Source of the DNA: CAVUFH01 sp963740835
GTDB taxonomy: Bacteria; Actinomycetota; Acidimicrobiia; IMCC26256; PALSA-610
Assembly: GCA_963740835.1 (NCBI GenBank)
Contig: CAVUFH010000003.1
Coordinates: 310,001-374,000, forward strand
Direction: 5' to 3'
Length of the DNA: 64,000 nucleotides
The notes beneath the pieces are model-generated. The model saw only the letters and a list, made by a program, of their open reading frames with translations, did no database searches and was not told the DNA's origin. Positions 42,884 through 50,952 of this stretch are shown here, piece by piece (position 1 is the first letter of the stretch; every line of letters begins with the position of its first letter). The position numbers were made by a program, and so were the translations under genes.

Positions 42884-42938
42884 TTGACACGGTCGCGACT
42901 CTAGAAGAGGATCTTCTTCTAGAAGAAGCTCCTCTTCT
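42884..42938. promoter_or_regulatory. Promoter and 36-bp near-palindromic operator of the ArsR operon
   Basis: TTGACA at 42884-42889 is a good -35. From 42903 to 42938 the sequence equals its own reverse complement at 34 of 36 positions; the centre is CTTCTAGAAG and the ends AGAAGAGGA/TCCTCTTCT. The palindrome covers the expected -10 zone, so a bound dimer should block transcription. AT-rich and GA/TC-biased, unlike the surrounding DNA. Confidence 0.75.
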
Positions 42939-42954
42939 CAGGAGGACTGCGGGA

Positions 42955-43548
42955 GTGGACACGCGAGTGCATCTCGTCGACGAGCCAGAGGCGTTGCAAG
43001 CGCTCGCCCACCCGATGCGGGTGCGCGTGCTCGAAGCGCTGCGCACGCCAGGGTCGGCGGCTGCCGCGGCGCGGGCCGTCGGCCAGCCCCGACAGAACAT
43101 CAGCTACCACTTGAAGGAGCTCGCTCGGGTCGGTCTCGTGCGCAAGGTCGGCGAGCGGCGCAACGGCAACTTCATCGAGACGCTCTTTCAGAGCGTTGCG
43201 TCGACGATCGTGGTGTCACCCCGCGCCGCGTGGTCCGATCCCCGCCGCGCCGAAGCATTGCGCGAGCAGATGTCGCTCGAGAATCTGATCCTTGTCGGCG
43301 AGCGACTCGGCCGTGACGCGGCGGCGCTCCTCGATCGCGCTGCGTTCGACGGTGAGCAGATCGCAAGCGCGGCCGTCGATGCCGAGGTGCACTTCGCAGA
43401 TGACGAAGATCGCGCCGCGTTCATGCGTGAGTACCTCGCAGCCATAGGGCCGCTCCTGCGCAAGTACGCGGAACCGGCCGGGACGCCGTATCGCGTCGTC
43501 CTCGCCGCTTATCCGCAGCCCGACGCGATCGAAGGAACGGACGCGTGA
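42955..43548 (+). CDS. ArsR-type winged-helix regulator
   Basis: 197 residues from GTG 42955, with GGAGG nine bases upstream. EALQALAHPMRVRVLEALRTPGSAAAAARAVGQPRQNISYHLKELARVGLVRKV is a complete helix-turn-helix with wing. The C-terminal half is a separate, helical domain of unknown ligand; no metal-Cys pairs. The GTG of the following START-PDZ gene overlaps its stop. It probably binds the palindrome upstream and represses its own operon. Confidence 0.9.
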   Translation: MDTRVHLVDEPEALQALAHPMRVRVLEALRTPGSAAAAARAVGQPRQNISYHLKELARVGLVRKVGERRNGNFIETLFQSVASTIVVSPRAAWSDPRRAEALREQMSLENLILVGERLGRDAAALLDRAAFDGEQIASAAVDAEVHFADDEDRAAFMREYLAAIGPLLRKYAEPAGTPYRVVLAAYPQPDAIEGTDA

Positions 43549-44234
43549 GCCGCAAGGTCGCGAAGACCTTTGTCGTCGCGGTACCCGTGGAGCGCGCGTG
43601 GAGCGCGTTCGCCGACTCACACGAGCGTTCGCAATGGGAAGCGGCGGAGTACGAGATCGACCCGTGCCCGGGCGGGCTCGTGCGGTGGACGCTCCCGGGC
43701 ATCGAAGCGACGGGTCGTGTCGAAGAGGTCGACTCGATGCGACTGCTGCGACACACCGAAGTCACGGGGCCGCACTCGGGTTGCGAGATCACGGTCACGT
43801 TCGAGGCCGTCGATGGCGGCACCCGCATCAACATCACGCACGCGGGCTTCGGCTCGTCCGAGAACTGGGACGAATGGCTCGAGGACACGTCGCTGGGTTG
43901 GAGTCAAGCGATCGCCGACCTGATCGCGTATCTGCACACCGGGGTCAACGCGCGCCGCTTCGTGACAGAGATGCAGTCGCCCGGGATGGGCATGACCGAC
44001 ACCGACGCCGGCATCGAGGTCGTCAAGGTCGCGAGCGGCGGATTCGCGGACCAGGCCGGCCTTCGAAGCGGCGACCTGATCCTGCGGGTCGGAGGTGTTC
44101 CCGTGTTCGCGGTCGCCGAGCTGTGGGTTCTCTTGCGCGAGCACGCCGCCGGTAGTGCGCTCAGCGTGGAGTACGTACGTGACCGAGAGAGGCACGGGGG
44201 TCGCGGCACCTTGACCCGGTGGTCGTCGGTATGA
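43545..44234 (+). CDS. START/SRPBCC-PDZ fusion protein
   Basis: 229 residues from GTG 43545. Residues 1-132 are an SRPBCC (AHSA1-like) domain: VPVERAWSAFADSHERSQWEAAEYEIDPCPGG and TRINITHAGFGSSENWDEWLED. Residues about 150-215 are a PDZ domain: GIEVVKVASGGFADQAGLRSGDLILRVGGVPV. The first kind of domain holds hydrophobic ligands, the second binds peptide ends. I know no described function for this pair. The stop overlaps the cyclase ATG (ATGA). A paralogue follows the cyclase. Confidence 0.88.
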   Translation: MSRKVAKTFVVAVPVERAWSAFADSHERSQWEAAEYEIDPCPGGLVRWTLPGIEATGRVEEVDSMRLLRHTEVTGPHSGCEITVTFEAVDGGTRINITHAGFGSSENWDEWLEDTSLGWSQAIADLIAYLHTGVNARRFVTEMQSPGMGMTDTDAGIEVVKVASGGFADQAGLRSGDLILRVGGVPVFAVAELWVLLREHAAGSALSVEYVRDRERHGGRGTLTRWSSV

Positions 44235-44792
44235 CCATCAACGGCACAGAGGGGCCGGCCTTCTCGCGCTCGGTTTCGCTGCACATCGCCCGGTGGGAGA
44301 AGCGTCGAGTCGCGATCGTCTTCACTGATCTCAGCGACTTCGTCGCGTTCACCGAGCGCAATGGCGACGCCGCCGCCGCCGAACTCGCCCTGCTGAACCA
44401 GCTCACGGCGATGCCGATCGCTCTCGGGCACGGCGGGCACGTCGTGAAGCATCTCGGTGACGGCGCGCTCGCGTGGTTCGCGGCGCCGGATGCCGCCGTC
44501 CTCGCCGCGGTCGACCTGGCACGCCGCGAGCTCCGACGTCCTTCCCATGCGGATCGGCGCACACTGGGGTGACGTCATGTGGACCGGGCACGATCTCATC
44601 GGTCACCACGTCAACCTCGCAGCCCGCCTGCTCGACCTGGCCCGTCCCGGAGAGGTTCTCGTCACGAGCGAGTTACGGCAGGCCGCCGGAGACGTCGCGC
44701 TCGTGCGCTACGGACGACCGTGCAAACGCGCCGTGAAGGGCGTGCGCCAGCCCGTGGAGGTTTCGGTTGCGCGACATCGGGAGGAAGCATGA
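44231..44792 (+). CDS. Class III nucleotide cyclase, single domain (apparent frameshift)
   Basis: ATG 44231 overlaps the upstream stop. VAIVFTDLSDFVAFTERNGD carries the first metal Asp, HLGDGALAWF the second, and after the frame change GHDLIGHHVNLAARLLDLARPGEV provides the catalytic Asn/Arg helix. Together about 187 residues, a stand-alone cyclase. Reading moves from the frame ending at 44572 to the one ending at 44792 near 44533, where LARRE meets SDVLPMRIGAHWGDV. If the indel is not sequencing error, the gene is dead. The stop overlaps the next ATG. Confidence 0.82.
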
Positions 44793-45549
44793 GTCGATCC
44801 TTGGAACGAGCGTTCTCCGTCGCCCTTCCGGTCGAGCGGGTTTGGCACGCAATGACCGATCCCGACGAGCTCAACAACTGGTACTTCCCCTTCGCAGTCG
44901 ACGACGACGGGGTGATGCACACCGAGATCCTCGGTGAAGATCGGCCCTCGGAGATCGTCGAATTCGAACCGATGCATCGGCTGCGCATGCGGACGACGTA
45001 CACGGGACGCGAGCAGTGGCCCGCGCTGCCGGCGGGCACTCGCGACATGACGATCGTCCTCGAAGCGCTCGACGGAGGCACACGCGTCGCCATCACCCAC
45101 TCGGGCTTCGGCGACGACGAGTCGTGGGAACAGGTGCTCGGAGCGACCGCCGCGGTGTCGAGGAGACGATCGCCGATCTCGTCTGCTACCTCGAGACCAG
45201 CGTCGGCGTACGCCGCCACCCGAACATGGGCACGAGCAACCACGGTATCGGCGCCCGAGAACGACCGGCCGGCCTCGAGGTGCTGTCAGCGCAACCGGGA
45301 ACCTTCGCCGAACGGCTCGGACTGCAAACCGGTGATCTGCTCGTCGAACTGGGCGGCGCGGCTGTGTTCGGAATGCGCGAGCTCAACTTCTTCGCGCGTG
45401 CACAGCGACCCGGCGAACAGATCGCGGCCACATGGGTGCGGAAGGGACGCCTGCTCCACGGCACCGCGGAACTCGGGCGCCGCGACGCGTCCAGATCAGA
45501 AGCGGAAGCCGCACGGGTTGACGCCGGGCGTGGATCAGCAGATCGCTGA
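44789..45549 (+). CDS. Second START/SRPBCC-PDZ fusion protein (apparent frameshift)
   Basis: ATG 44789, GGGAGG upstream, overlaps the cyclase stop (ATGA). The first domain parallels the paralogue at 43545: SVALPVERVWHAMTDPDELNNWYFPF and TRVAITHSGFGDDESWEQVL. After a frame change near 45154 (one missing G in GCGGTGTC would explain it) the second reads GLEVLSAQPGTFAERLGLQTGDLLVELGGAAVF, a PDZ domain. About 253 residues when joined. Confidence 0.8.
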
Positions 45550-45592
45550 ACGCAACAGCGAGTCGCCCGGCAAAGGAGCTCCTCTATCCGGT

Positions 45593-45651
45593 CCGGCGTG
45601 ACGAACCATCTGCTCCGCTCCCAGAGTGCCCGGGCGTCGCCGTCACGCCGG
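45593..45651. terminator. 11-bp inverted repeat after the ArsR operon
   Basis: CCGGCGTGACG at 45593-45603 is mirrored perfectly at 45641-45651, 37 bases apart, followed by TTTT at 45657. It lies 43 bases after the last operon stop and about 90 before the BNR gene, so a terminator is the simplest reading; an operator is possible. Confidence 0.5.
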
Positions 45652-45737
45652 CTGCATTTTGACGCGTGCGAGCGGTGAGTTTCGGCGGCACAATTGGTCC
45701 CTCTCTCTGACGGGTCATCGGAGCGGGAGGTGCGGTA

Positions 45738-46880
45738 ATGGTCGATGGTCGCGACACGGTGCACGGGCCCGTCCTGCTCGTCGGCACCCGCAAAGGGGCC
45801 TGGCTGCTGCGCGCCGATCCGGCGCGCGGGGAGTGGTCCGCGTCAGACCCGATCTTCCTCGGTCAGATCGTGCAGCACCTGGTGCTCGACCCGCGCGACC
45901 GACGGACGTTGCTGCTCGGTTCCCGTACCGGGCACCTCGGGCCGACCGTCTTGCGATCCTCGGACCTCGGGCGCACGTGGCAGGAGGCGTCGCGCCCACC
46001 GGCCTTTCGTGCGAACGACCCACTCGGCCGTGCGTTGCGTGCGGTGTTCTGGCTCGCGCCGGGCCACGCGGACGAACCGGGTGTCTGGTACGCGGGCGGG
46101 TCGCCGCAGGGCCTCTTCCGGACCGAGAACGGTGGAGACACGTGGAACCCCGTCGCGGGTTGGAACGATCATCCCGATTGGGAGCGCTGGGCGGAGTGGC
46201 CCGAAGAGGGCACACCGGACGGCTCGATGCTGCACTCGATCAACATCGACCCCCGCGACGCGGCGCACGTCTACATGGGTCTCTCGGGTGGCGGCGTGTT
46301 CGAAACGGTCGACGGCGGCACGGACTGGAAGCCGCTCAACGCCGGATCGGTCGCGACCTTCCTCCCGGATCCGGAACCCGAGTACGGGCACGATCCGCAC
46401 TGCGTGCGGTTGCACCCGCTGCGGCCTGATCGCCTGTACCAGCAGAACCACTGCGGCATCTATCGCATGGAGCGCGCAGACGGTCGTTGGATCCGCATCG
46501 GCGACAACATGCCGCGCGACGTCGGCGACATCGGCTTCCCGATCGAACTGCACCCTCGCGACCCAGACACCGCATGGGTGTTCCCTATGGACGGCACCGA
46601 TGTGTGGCCGCGCACGAGTCCGGACGGACGGCCCGCGGTGTTCGTGACGCGCGACGCGGGCGCCTCGTGGGCGCGCTGCGACGAAGGCCTCCCCGAACGC
46701 GCGTGGTACACGGTGAAGCGGCAGGCGATGACCGTCGACGACCGCGACCCGGTCGGTGTGTACTTCGGGACGACGTGCGGTGAGTTGTGGGCGAGCACCG
46801 ACGAAGGCGCGCGCTGGACGCGCATCGCCGAGCACCTGCCCGAGATCTACACGGTCGAGTTCGCCGATCCCGCGCCGTGA
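45738..46880 (+). CDS. BNR-repeat (sialidase/Ycf48-like beta-propeller) protein
   Basis: 380 residues from ATG 45738 with GGGAGG upstream. At least four or five Asp-box motifs (SSDLGRTW, TENGGDTW, TVDGGTDW, TRDAGASW, STDEGARW) mark blades of a beta-propeller. No signal peptide, so it is likely cytoplasmic and not a true sialidase. Its stop overlaps the start of the MoaD-type gene; similar pairs are known in Actinobacteria but their function is not. Confidence 0.88.
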   Translation: MVDGRDTVHGPVLLVGTRKGAWLLRADPARGEWSASDPIFLGQIVQHLVLDPRDRRTLLLGSRTGHLGPTVLRSSDLGRTWQEASRPPAFRANDPLGRALRAVFWLAPGHADEPGVWYAGGSPQGLFRTENGGDTWNPVAGWNDHPDWERWAEWPEEGTPDGSMLHSINIDPRDAAHVYMGLSGGGVFETVDGGTDWKPLNAGSVATFLPDPEPEYGHDPHCVRLHPLRPDRLYQQNHCGIYRMERADGRWIRIGDNMPRDVGDIGFPIELHPRDPDTAWVFPMDGTDVWPRTSPDGRPAVFVTRDAGASWARCDEGLPERAWYTVKRQAMTVDDRDPVGVYFGTTCGELWASTDEGARWTRIAEHLPEIYTVEFADPAP

Positions 46881-47158
46881 CGAGCCAACCCGCGTGCGTG
46901 AACGTACGCATCCCGACGCCATTGCGCTCGTACACCGCACAGCGATCCGTGGTGCAGGTGGAGGCACACGACCTCGCGACCGTGTTCGCCGATCTCGATC
47001 GCCAGTTCCCCGGCATCCGGTTCCGCGTCGTCGACGAGCAGGGACGGCTGCGCAGGCACATGAAGGTGTTCGTCAACGACGAGGCCATCCGAGACCTCAC
47101 GACCGAGATCGCCACCACTGACGAGATCACGATCATGCAGGCACTGTCCGGAGGTTGA
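46877..47158 (+). CDS. MoaD/ThiS-family sulfur carrier protein
   Basis: 93 residues from GTG 46877 (GTGA overlap with the BNR gene). VNVRIPTPLRSYTAQRSVV and RFRVVDEQGRLRRHMKVFVN fit the ubiquitin-like fold, and the C-terminal SGG supplies the Gly-Gly tail needed for adenylation and thiocarboxylate formation. Could supply sulfur to molybdopterin or another target. Molybdopterin-oxidoreductase genes are just downstream on the other strand. Confidence 0.87.
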   Translation: MTSQPACVNVRIPTPLRSYTAQRSVVQVEAHDLATVFADLDRQFPGIRFRVVDEQGRLRRHMKVFVNDEAIRDLTTEIATTDEITIMQALSGG

Positions 47159-47173
47159 GCTCCCGCCCCAGGT

Positions 47174-47240
47174 CACGGATAACTGTGGACAAGCGCGCGT
47201 GTTTTCAACAGAAAACCCACAGGGTTGTCCTCTATCCATG
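47174..47240. other. Cluster of DnaA-box-like 9-mers and small hairpin
   Basis: Minus-strand TTGTCCACA at 47184-47192 is a perfect actinobacterial DnaA box. Near copies lie close by: TTATCCGTG (minus, 47174-47182), TTGTCCTCT (47225-47233) and CTATCCATG (47232-47240). GTTTTC-AACA-GAAAAC at 47201-47216 forms a hairpin. Sits in a convergent gene gap without ORFs. Confidence 0.4.
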
Positions 47241-47294
47241 CACAGGCCGCGCGCCGGACACTCCATGCGGGAATGCCCGCCCGCCCGACATCGG

Positions 47295-47347
47295 ACCGGC
47301 GTGCCTCGCGTGGTCTGCCCGCCGCCCGAGTCACGCCGGTTCGGCGT
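47295..47347. terminator. Convergent terminator-like inverted repeats
   Basis: ACCGGCGTG at 47295-47303 pairs with CACGCCGGT at 47332-47340; an alternative tight hairpin ACGCCG-GTT-CGGCGT lies at 47333-47347. They are in the gap between the convergent MoaD-type gene and flavin reductase gene. Confidence 0.45.
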
Positions 47348-47375
47348 CCCGGCGCCTCAGTGGCGGAGACTCGCG

Positions 47376-48074
47376 TCAGCCGGTGGGGCCGAAGCGCTCG
47401 ATGCGGACGTGTTCGACGGGCACGCCGAGTTGCACGAGCAGTTCGCTCGCCGCGTCGGCAAAGCCGGGTGAACCGCAGACGTACGCGGTCGCGCCGTCGA
47501 CGAGCACCGGTTCGAGATCGGCGCGGGCCAGACGCCCGGGCGGTCGAGTCACCCCCGGCGGTGCGGTGCGCGTGTACACGACCGTCGTCTCGGGGCCGGG
47601 CAACTCGTCGCGGTAGTAGAGGTCGTCCTCGGTGCGCGTGGACACGATCAGCCGCAACCGGTCCGCGTGGCCTTCGCGGCGCGCGAGCCGCAACATCGCC
47701 ATGAGCGGTACGACACCGGAACCACCACCGACGAGCGTGGCGGGCGTGTCGCCGTCCCACACGAAGTAGCCGCCGATCGGGCCGCGCACCTCGATGTCGT
47801 CACCGACCTCGAGCACGTCGTGCAGGAACGTCGACACCTCACCGTCTTCGAGCCGCTCGACGGTGAGCTCGATCTCCGCGGTGTCGTCCGGCGGGGACGC
47901 GACCGAGTACGACCGTTGCGCGACGTATCCGTCGGGCGCGGTCAGGCGTACGACGAAGTGCTGCCCGGCGCGGTGCGGCATCGGTGCCGGCAGCGCGAGC
48001 CTCAGCGTCTTCGCGCGTGCGGTCTCGTCGCGCAGCGCGACGACGCGGGCGCTCACCCAAGGAGAGTCGGGCAC
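47376..48074 (-). CDS. FAD/NAD(P)-binding oxidoreductase (ferredoxin-reductase type)
   Basis: 232 residues from GTG 48074; more upstream codons belong to another frame. RSYSVAS is the FAD site, GPIGGYFVW, LVGGGSGVVPLMAMLRLA is the NAD(P) loop and AYVCGSPGFADAA the C-terminal motif. No iron-sulfur domain follows. It is 14 bases downstream of the molybdopterin gene on the same strand; it may hand electrons to or from that enzyme. Confidence 0.9.
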   Translation of the reverse strand: MPDSPWVSARVVALRDETARAKTLRLALPAPMPHRAGQHFVVRLTAPDGYVAQRSYSVASPPDDTAEIELTVERLEDGEVSTFLHDVLEVGDDIEVRGPIGGYFVWDGDTPATLVGGGSGVVPLMAMLRLARREGHADRLRLIVSTRTEDDLYYRDELPGPETTVVYTRTAPPGVTRPPGRLARADLEPVLVDGATAYVCGSPGFADAASELLVQLGVPVEHVRIERFGPTG

Positions 48075-48088
48075 GTTCGTAGACGCGC

Positions 48089-48694
48089 TCAGTCGCCTTG
48101 GTAGCGCTGCTCGAGCCAGGGGTCGCCGCGATCGTGGTAGCCGTTGCGCTCCCAAAACCCGGGTTCGTCGTGGTCCATGAGCTTGAGCCCGGCGACGAAC
48201 TTGGCGCTCTTCCAGAAGTAGAGATGCGGCACGAGCAGGCGCGCGGGGCCACCGTGTTGCGGTTCGAGCTGCTGACCTTCGAACGACCACACGACCCAGG
48301 CCTTGCCGCCGGTCACGTCCGCGAGCGGGAGGTTCGTCGTATACCCGGTGTGCGCGTACGCGAGCACGTACGACGCGGTCGGCAACGGCTCGGCCGCCGC
48401 GAGCAACGTGTCGACCGACACGCCCTGAAAGGTGACGCCGAGCTTCGACCACGTCGTGACGCAGTGGATGTCGCCTGCGTACTCGGACGGCGGGAGCGCG
48501 TGGATCTCGTCCCAGTTCCACACCGCCTCGTGTTCGACGAGGCCTTCGACGGTGAACGTCCAGTCGGCGGTCGCCAGCTTGGGTGTGACCTCCGCCGTGA
48601 GCACTGGCCACTTGTTGCCGGTGTCGTACTGGCCGGGTGGGAGCCGCGGGTCGCGGGGACCGCGCGCCCTCCCCAGGAATCCTCTCGTCGCCAT
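48089..48694 (-). CDS. Sulfite oxidase-like molybdopterin oxidoreductase
   Basis: 201 residues. DIHCVTTWSKLGVTFQGVSV contains the molybdenum ligand Cys78, and EPQHGGPARLLVPHLYFWKSAKFVAGL is the conserved cofactor-binding stretch of the SUOX/YedY-like family. It lacks a Tat signal and the dimerisation domain of true sulfite oxidases, hence a short cytoplasmic form. Paired with the flavin reductase downstream. Confidence 0.9.
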   Translation of the reverse strand: MATRGFLGRARGPRDPRLPPGQYDTGNKWPVLTAEVTPKLATADWTFTVEGLVEHEAVWNWDEIHALPPSEYAGDIHCVTTWSKLGVTFQGVSVDTLLAAAEPLPTASYVLAYAHTGYTTNLPLADVTGGKAWVVWSFEGQQLEPQHGGPARLLVPHLYFWKSAKFVAGLKLMDHDEPGFWERNGYHDRGDPWLEQRYQGD

Positions 48695-48829
48695 GGGTGC
48701 TCCCTGTGGTCCGGACGTCGGAGATCCCCAGCTTGTCAGAACGACCGGCCGCTCGGAACACGCGGCCGTTCACAATCGCGCCATTCCGCTGCTACTCGGA
48801 TGCCATGTTTCGCTCGGTAGCGTTGCGGC

Positions 48830-49582
48830 GTGACGACGACTCCCGCGGACGCCCTGCGCCACCTCGCTCTCGAGGGCTCGTTCAACTTCCGCGACCTCGG
48901 CGGCTATGAGACGCTCGACGGCCGCACCGTGCAATGGCGGCGGCTGTTCCGCGCCGACGGTCCGCACACGCTCACCGACGCCGACGCGCAGCTCCTCGGA
49001 GAGCTCGGCCTGAACACCGTCGTCGATTTGCGCACGGTCGACGAGTCGCAGGAGCGCGGCCGCTGGCAGGACCACGTGGGCGACGTCATGGTGCACCACC
49101 TCCCGATGACCGACGTGCTCCCCGACGAGGTCGAGCTGCGTGAGTGGACCGAAGCCGTGAACGTCGGGAATACGTACCTGCGCATGGCGCGTACAGGCGC
49201 GCCGGCGATCGGGGCTGCGATCGCTGCGCTCGCGGAGCCCGACGCGCTTCCCGCGATGTTTCACTGCAGCGCGGGCAAGGACCGTACGGGTGTGCTCGCC
49301 GCAATCGTGCTCGGTCTCCTCGGCGTACCGGACGAGACGATCGTGACCGACTACGCGTTGAGCGGCGCGGCGATGACGCGCATGCTCGAGTGGCTCCGCG
49401 GCCGCGCGACCGATCCCGAAGCCCTCGAGCGTTTCTCGCCCGCGGTCCTGGCCGCAGAACCCGTGGCGATGCGCGTGTTCCTCACGGGACTGCGCGAGGA
49501 GTGGGGCTCGTTCGACGCCTACGCGGCCGCGCTCGGGCTGGGCTCGGAGGTCACCGCGCTGCGCGCCACCTTGCTTGCATAG
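48830..49582 (+). CDS. Tyrosine/serine protein phosphatase
   Basis: 250 residues from GTG 48830. GSFNFRDLGGYETLDGRTVQWRRLFRADG is the family opening and MFHCSAGKDRTGVLAA is the P-loop with catalytic Cys146 and Arg152. Related to MptpB-type and IpgD-like lipid/protein phosphatases. It converges on the MFS gene and overlaps it by 64 bases; its stop TAG lies in the first 15-base repeat unit there. Confidence 0.9.
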   Translation: MTTTPADALRHLALEGSFNFRDLGGYETLDGRTVQWRRLFRADGPHTLTDADAQLLGELGLNTVVDLRTVDESQERGRWQDHVGDVMVHHLPMTDVLPDEVELREWTEAVNVGNTYLRMARTGAPAIGAAIAALAEPDALPAMFHCSAGKDRTGVLAAIVLGLLGVPDETIVTDYALSGAAMTRMLEWLRGRATDPEALERFSPAVLAAEPVAMRVFLTGLREEWGSFDAYAAALGLGSEVTALRATLLA

Positions 49583-50829
49583 TTCGGGCTTCCATAGTTC
49601 GGGCTTCCATAGTTCGGGCTTGCATAGTTCGGGATCGCGTAACCCGGCGGCACCCGCCGGAGGCCGAACATCGGCGCACGCGTCACCGCGACCGAACCGA
49701 GCACGAGGATGAGCGACGCCGCGAGGAAGCCCGACCGCACATCCAGCAAGGCGACCGTCGCGATCAACGCACCGCCGGCCCACGCGAGCTGCAGCGCGGC
49801 TTCGTACCAGGCGAACGCCCGGCTGCGGGTCGTGTGGGTCGTTTCGCGCTGGAGCACGCTGTCGCACGAGTGCCGACCGACACTGGACGCGAGCGCCAGC
49901 AAGAACACCGCAAGGATCATCGTGGGGAGGTTGCGCGACGCGGCCGCAGTCAAGGCGGCCATGGCCGCGACGATCGCACCGAGCCCGAGCATCATCCGCT
50001 CGTCGATGCGGTCCCGCAGCCTCGGACTCACATACGTGCCCGCGAAGCTCCCGATGGGAACGGCGAGCGCCAGGAGCCCGAGCGTGGTCGCCGGCTCGCC
50101 CGCGCGTTCGAGCGCGAGCGCGAGGAGCACGAGCACGAAGCCGGTCGTCAACCGGAGCGCCGACATCGTCAGCAATGGACGCGCGGCCGCGGCAGGGATG
50201 CGACGCGCGCGCGCAACCGCACCATCGGCGTCGAGCGCGATCACCGCCGGCACCGGCACGCGCAAGGCGAGGTACGCGCCGAGCGCGTGCAACAGCGCGG
50301 CGGTGAAGAGAAGCCCCGACTGGTTCCCGAACCGCAGGATCACGCTGCCGCCGATGCCGCCGGCCAACCCGGCGATGGACCCGACGCGTGAAAGCCGCGC
50401 GTTCGCGGCGACGAGCTCGGTCTCGTCGTGTACCAGCGCGGGCACCAATGACCGCTTCACGACGGCGTAGGCCCGACCGAGCACGAGCACGGCCAGCGAC
50501 TCGGGGTAGAGGAGGATCGAGCTCGCGTGCAGGGCGAGCATCAGTGCGCACGCCACGCGGGCCCGGGCGATGCGGCCGAGGAGCAGCGATCCCGCCCCGT
50601 AGCGCGCGACTGCGGGACCGATCAGCGGCGTCATCAGCGCAACCGGTGCCAGCGTCAGCGCGAGGTAGAGCGCGAGCCGCGGGCGGGCGACGTCGAGCGA
50701 CGTGTTGAAGAAGAGGCTTCCGGCGAGCGCGACGGCGATGCAGGCGTCGGCCGCGGTGCTCACCGCGTGCATACGAGTGAGGCTCCGGATGCCGCCGGAT
50801 CCGGTTCGGCGGGACACCGTCGAGGTCAC
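49519..50829 (-). CDS. MFS transporter with repeated NY(G/A)SP tail
   Basis: 436 residues with about 11-12 membrane helices (for example ACIAVALAGSLFFNTSL and MILAVFLLALASSVG). The body is a major facilitator; the substrate is unknown. The C-terminus carries a short tandem peptide, PNYASPNYGSPNYGSPNY, encoded by 15-base repeats, and then a tail read antisense to the phosphatase end. Possibly the original stop was lost. Diverges from tadA. Confidence 0.85.
   Translation of the reverse strand: MTSTVSRRTGSGGIRSLTRMHAVSTAADACIAVALAGSLFFNTSLDVARPRLALYLALTLAPVALMTPLIGPAVARYGAGSLLLGRIARARVACALMLALHASSILLYPESLAVLVLGRAYAVVKRSLVPALVHDETELVAANARLSRVGSIAGLAGGIGGSVILRFGNQSGLLFTAALLHALGAYLALRVPVPAVIALDADGAVARARRIPAAAARPLLTMSALRLTTGFVLVLLALALERAGEPATTLGLLALAVPIGSFAGTYVSPRLRDRIDERMMLGLGAIVAAMAALTAAASRNLPTMILAVFLLALASSVGRHSCDSVLQRETTHTTRSRAFAWYEAALQLAWAGGALIATVALLDVRSGFLAASLILVLGSVAVTRAPMFGLRRVPPGYAIPNYASPNYGSPNYGSPNYASKVARSAVTSEPSPSAAA
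49573..49639. repeat. 15-base in-frame tandem repeat
   Basis: Units of TAGTTCGGGCTTCCA (or TTGCA) at 49580-49594, 49595-49609, 49610-49624 and a diverging fourth from 49625. On the minus strand they encode the NY(G/A)SP repeats of the MFS tail; on the plus strand the first TAG is the phosphatase stop. Confidence 0.9.
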
Positions 50830-50952
50830 ACCTCATCTTCGGCAGGTCCTGGCGTCGCGTTCACAGATTTCCCGTGTCCACACGGTGAAGAGTTGACCGA
50901 TGTTCACTCGCCCGATGTTCGGCGCCGGCATTGCCTTACAGTCCCGGCCCGT

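Noticed and set aside
44231..45549. Programmed ribosomal frameshifts in the cyclase and second START-PDZ genes
   Set aside because: No slippery heptamer with a following structure is evident, and similar breaks occur in unrelated genes throughout the window.
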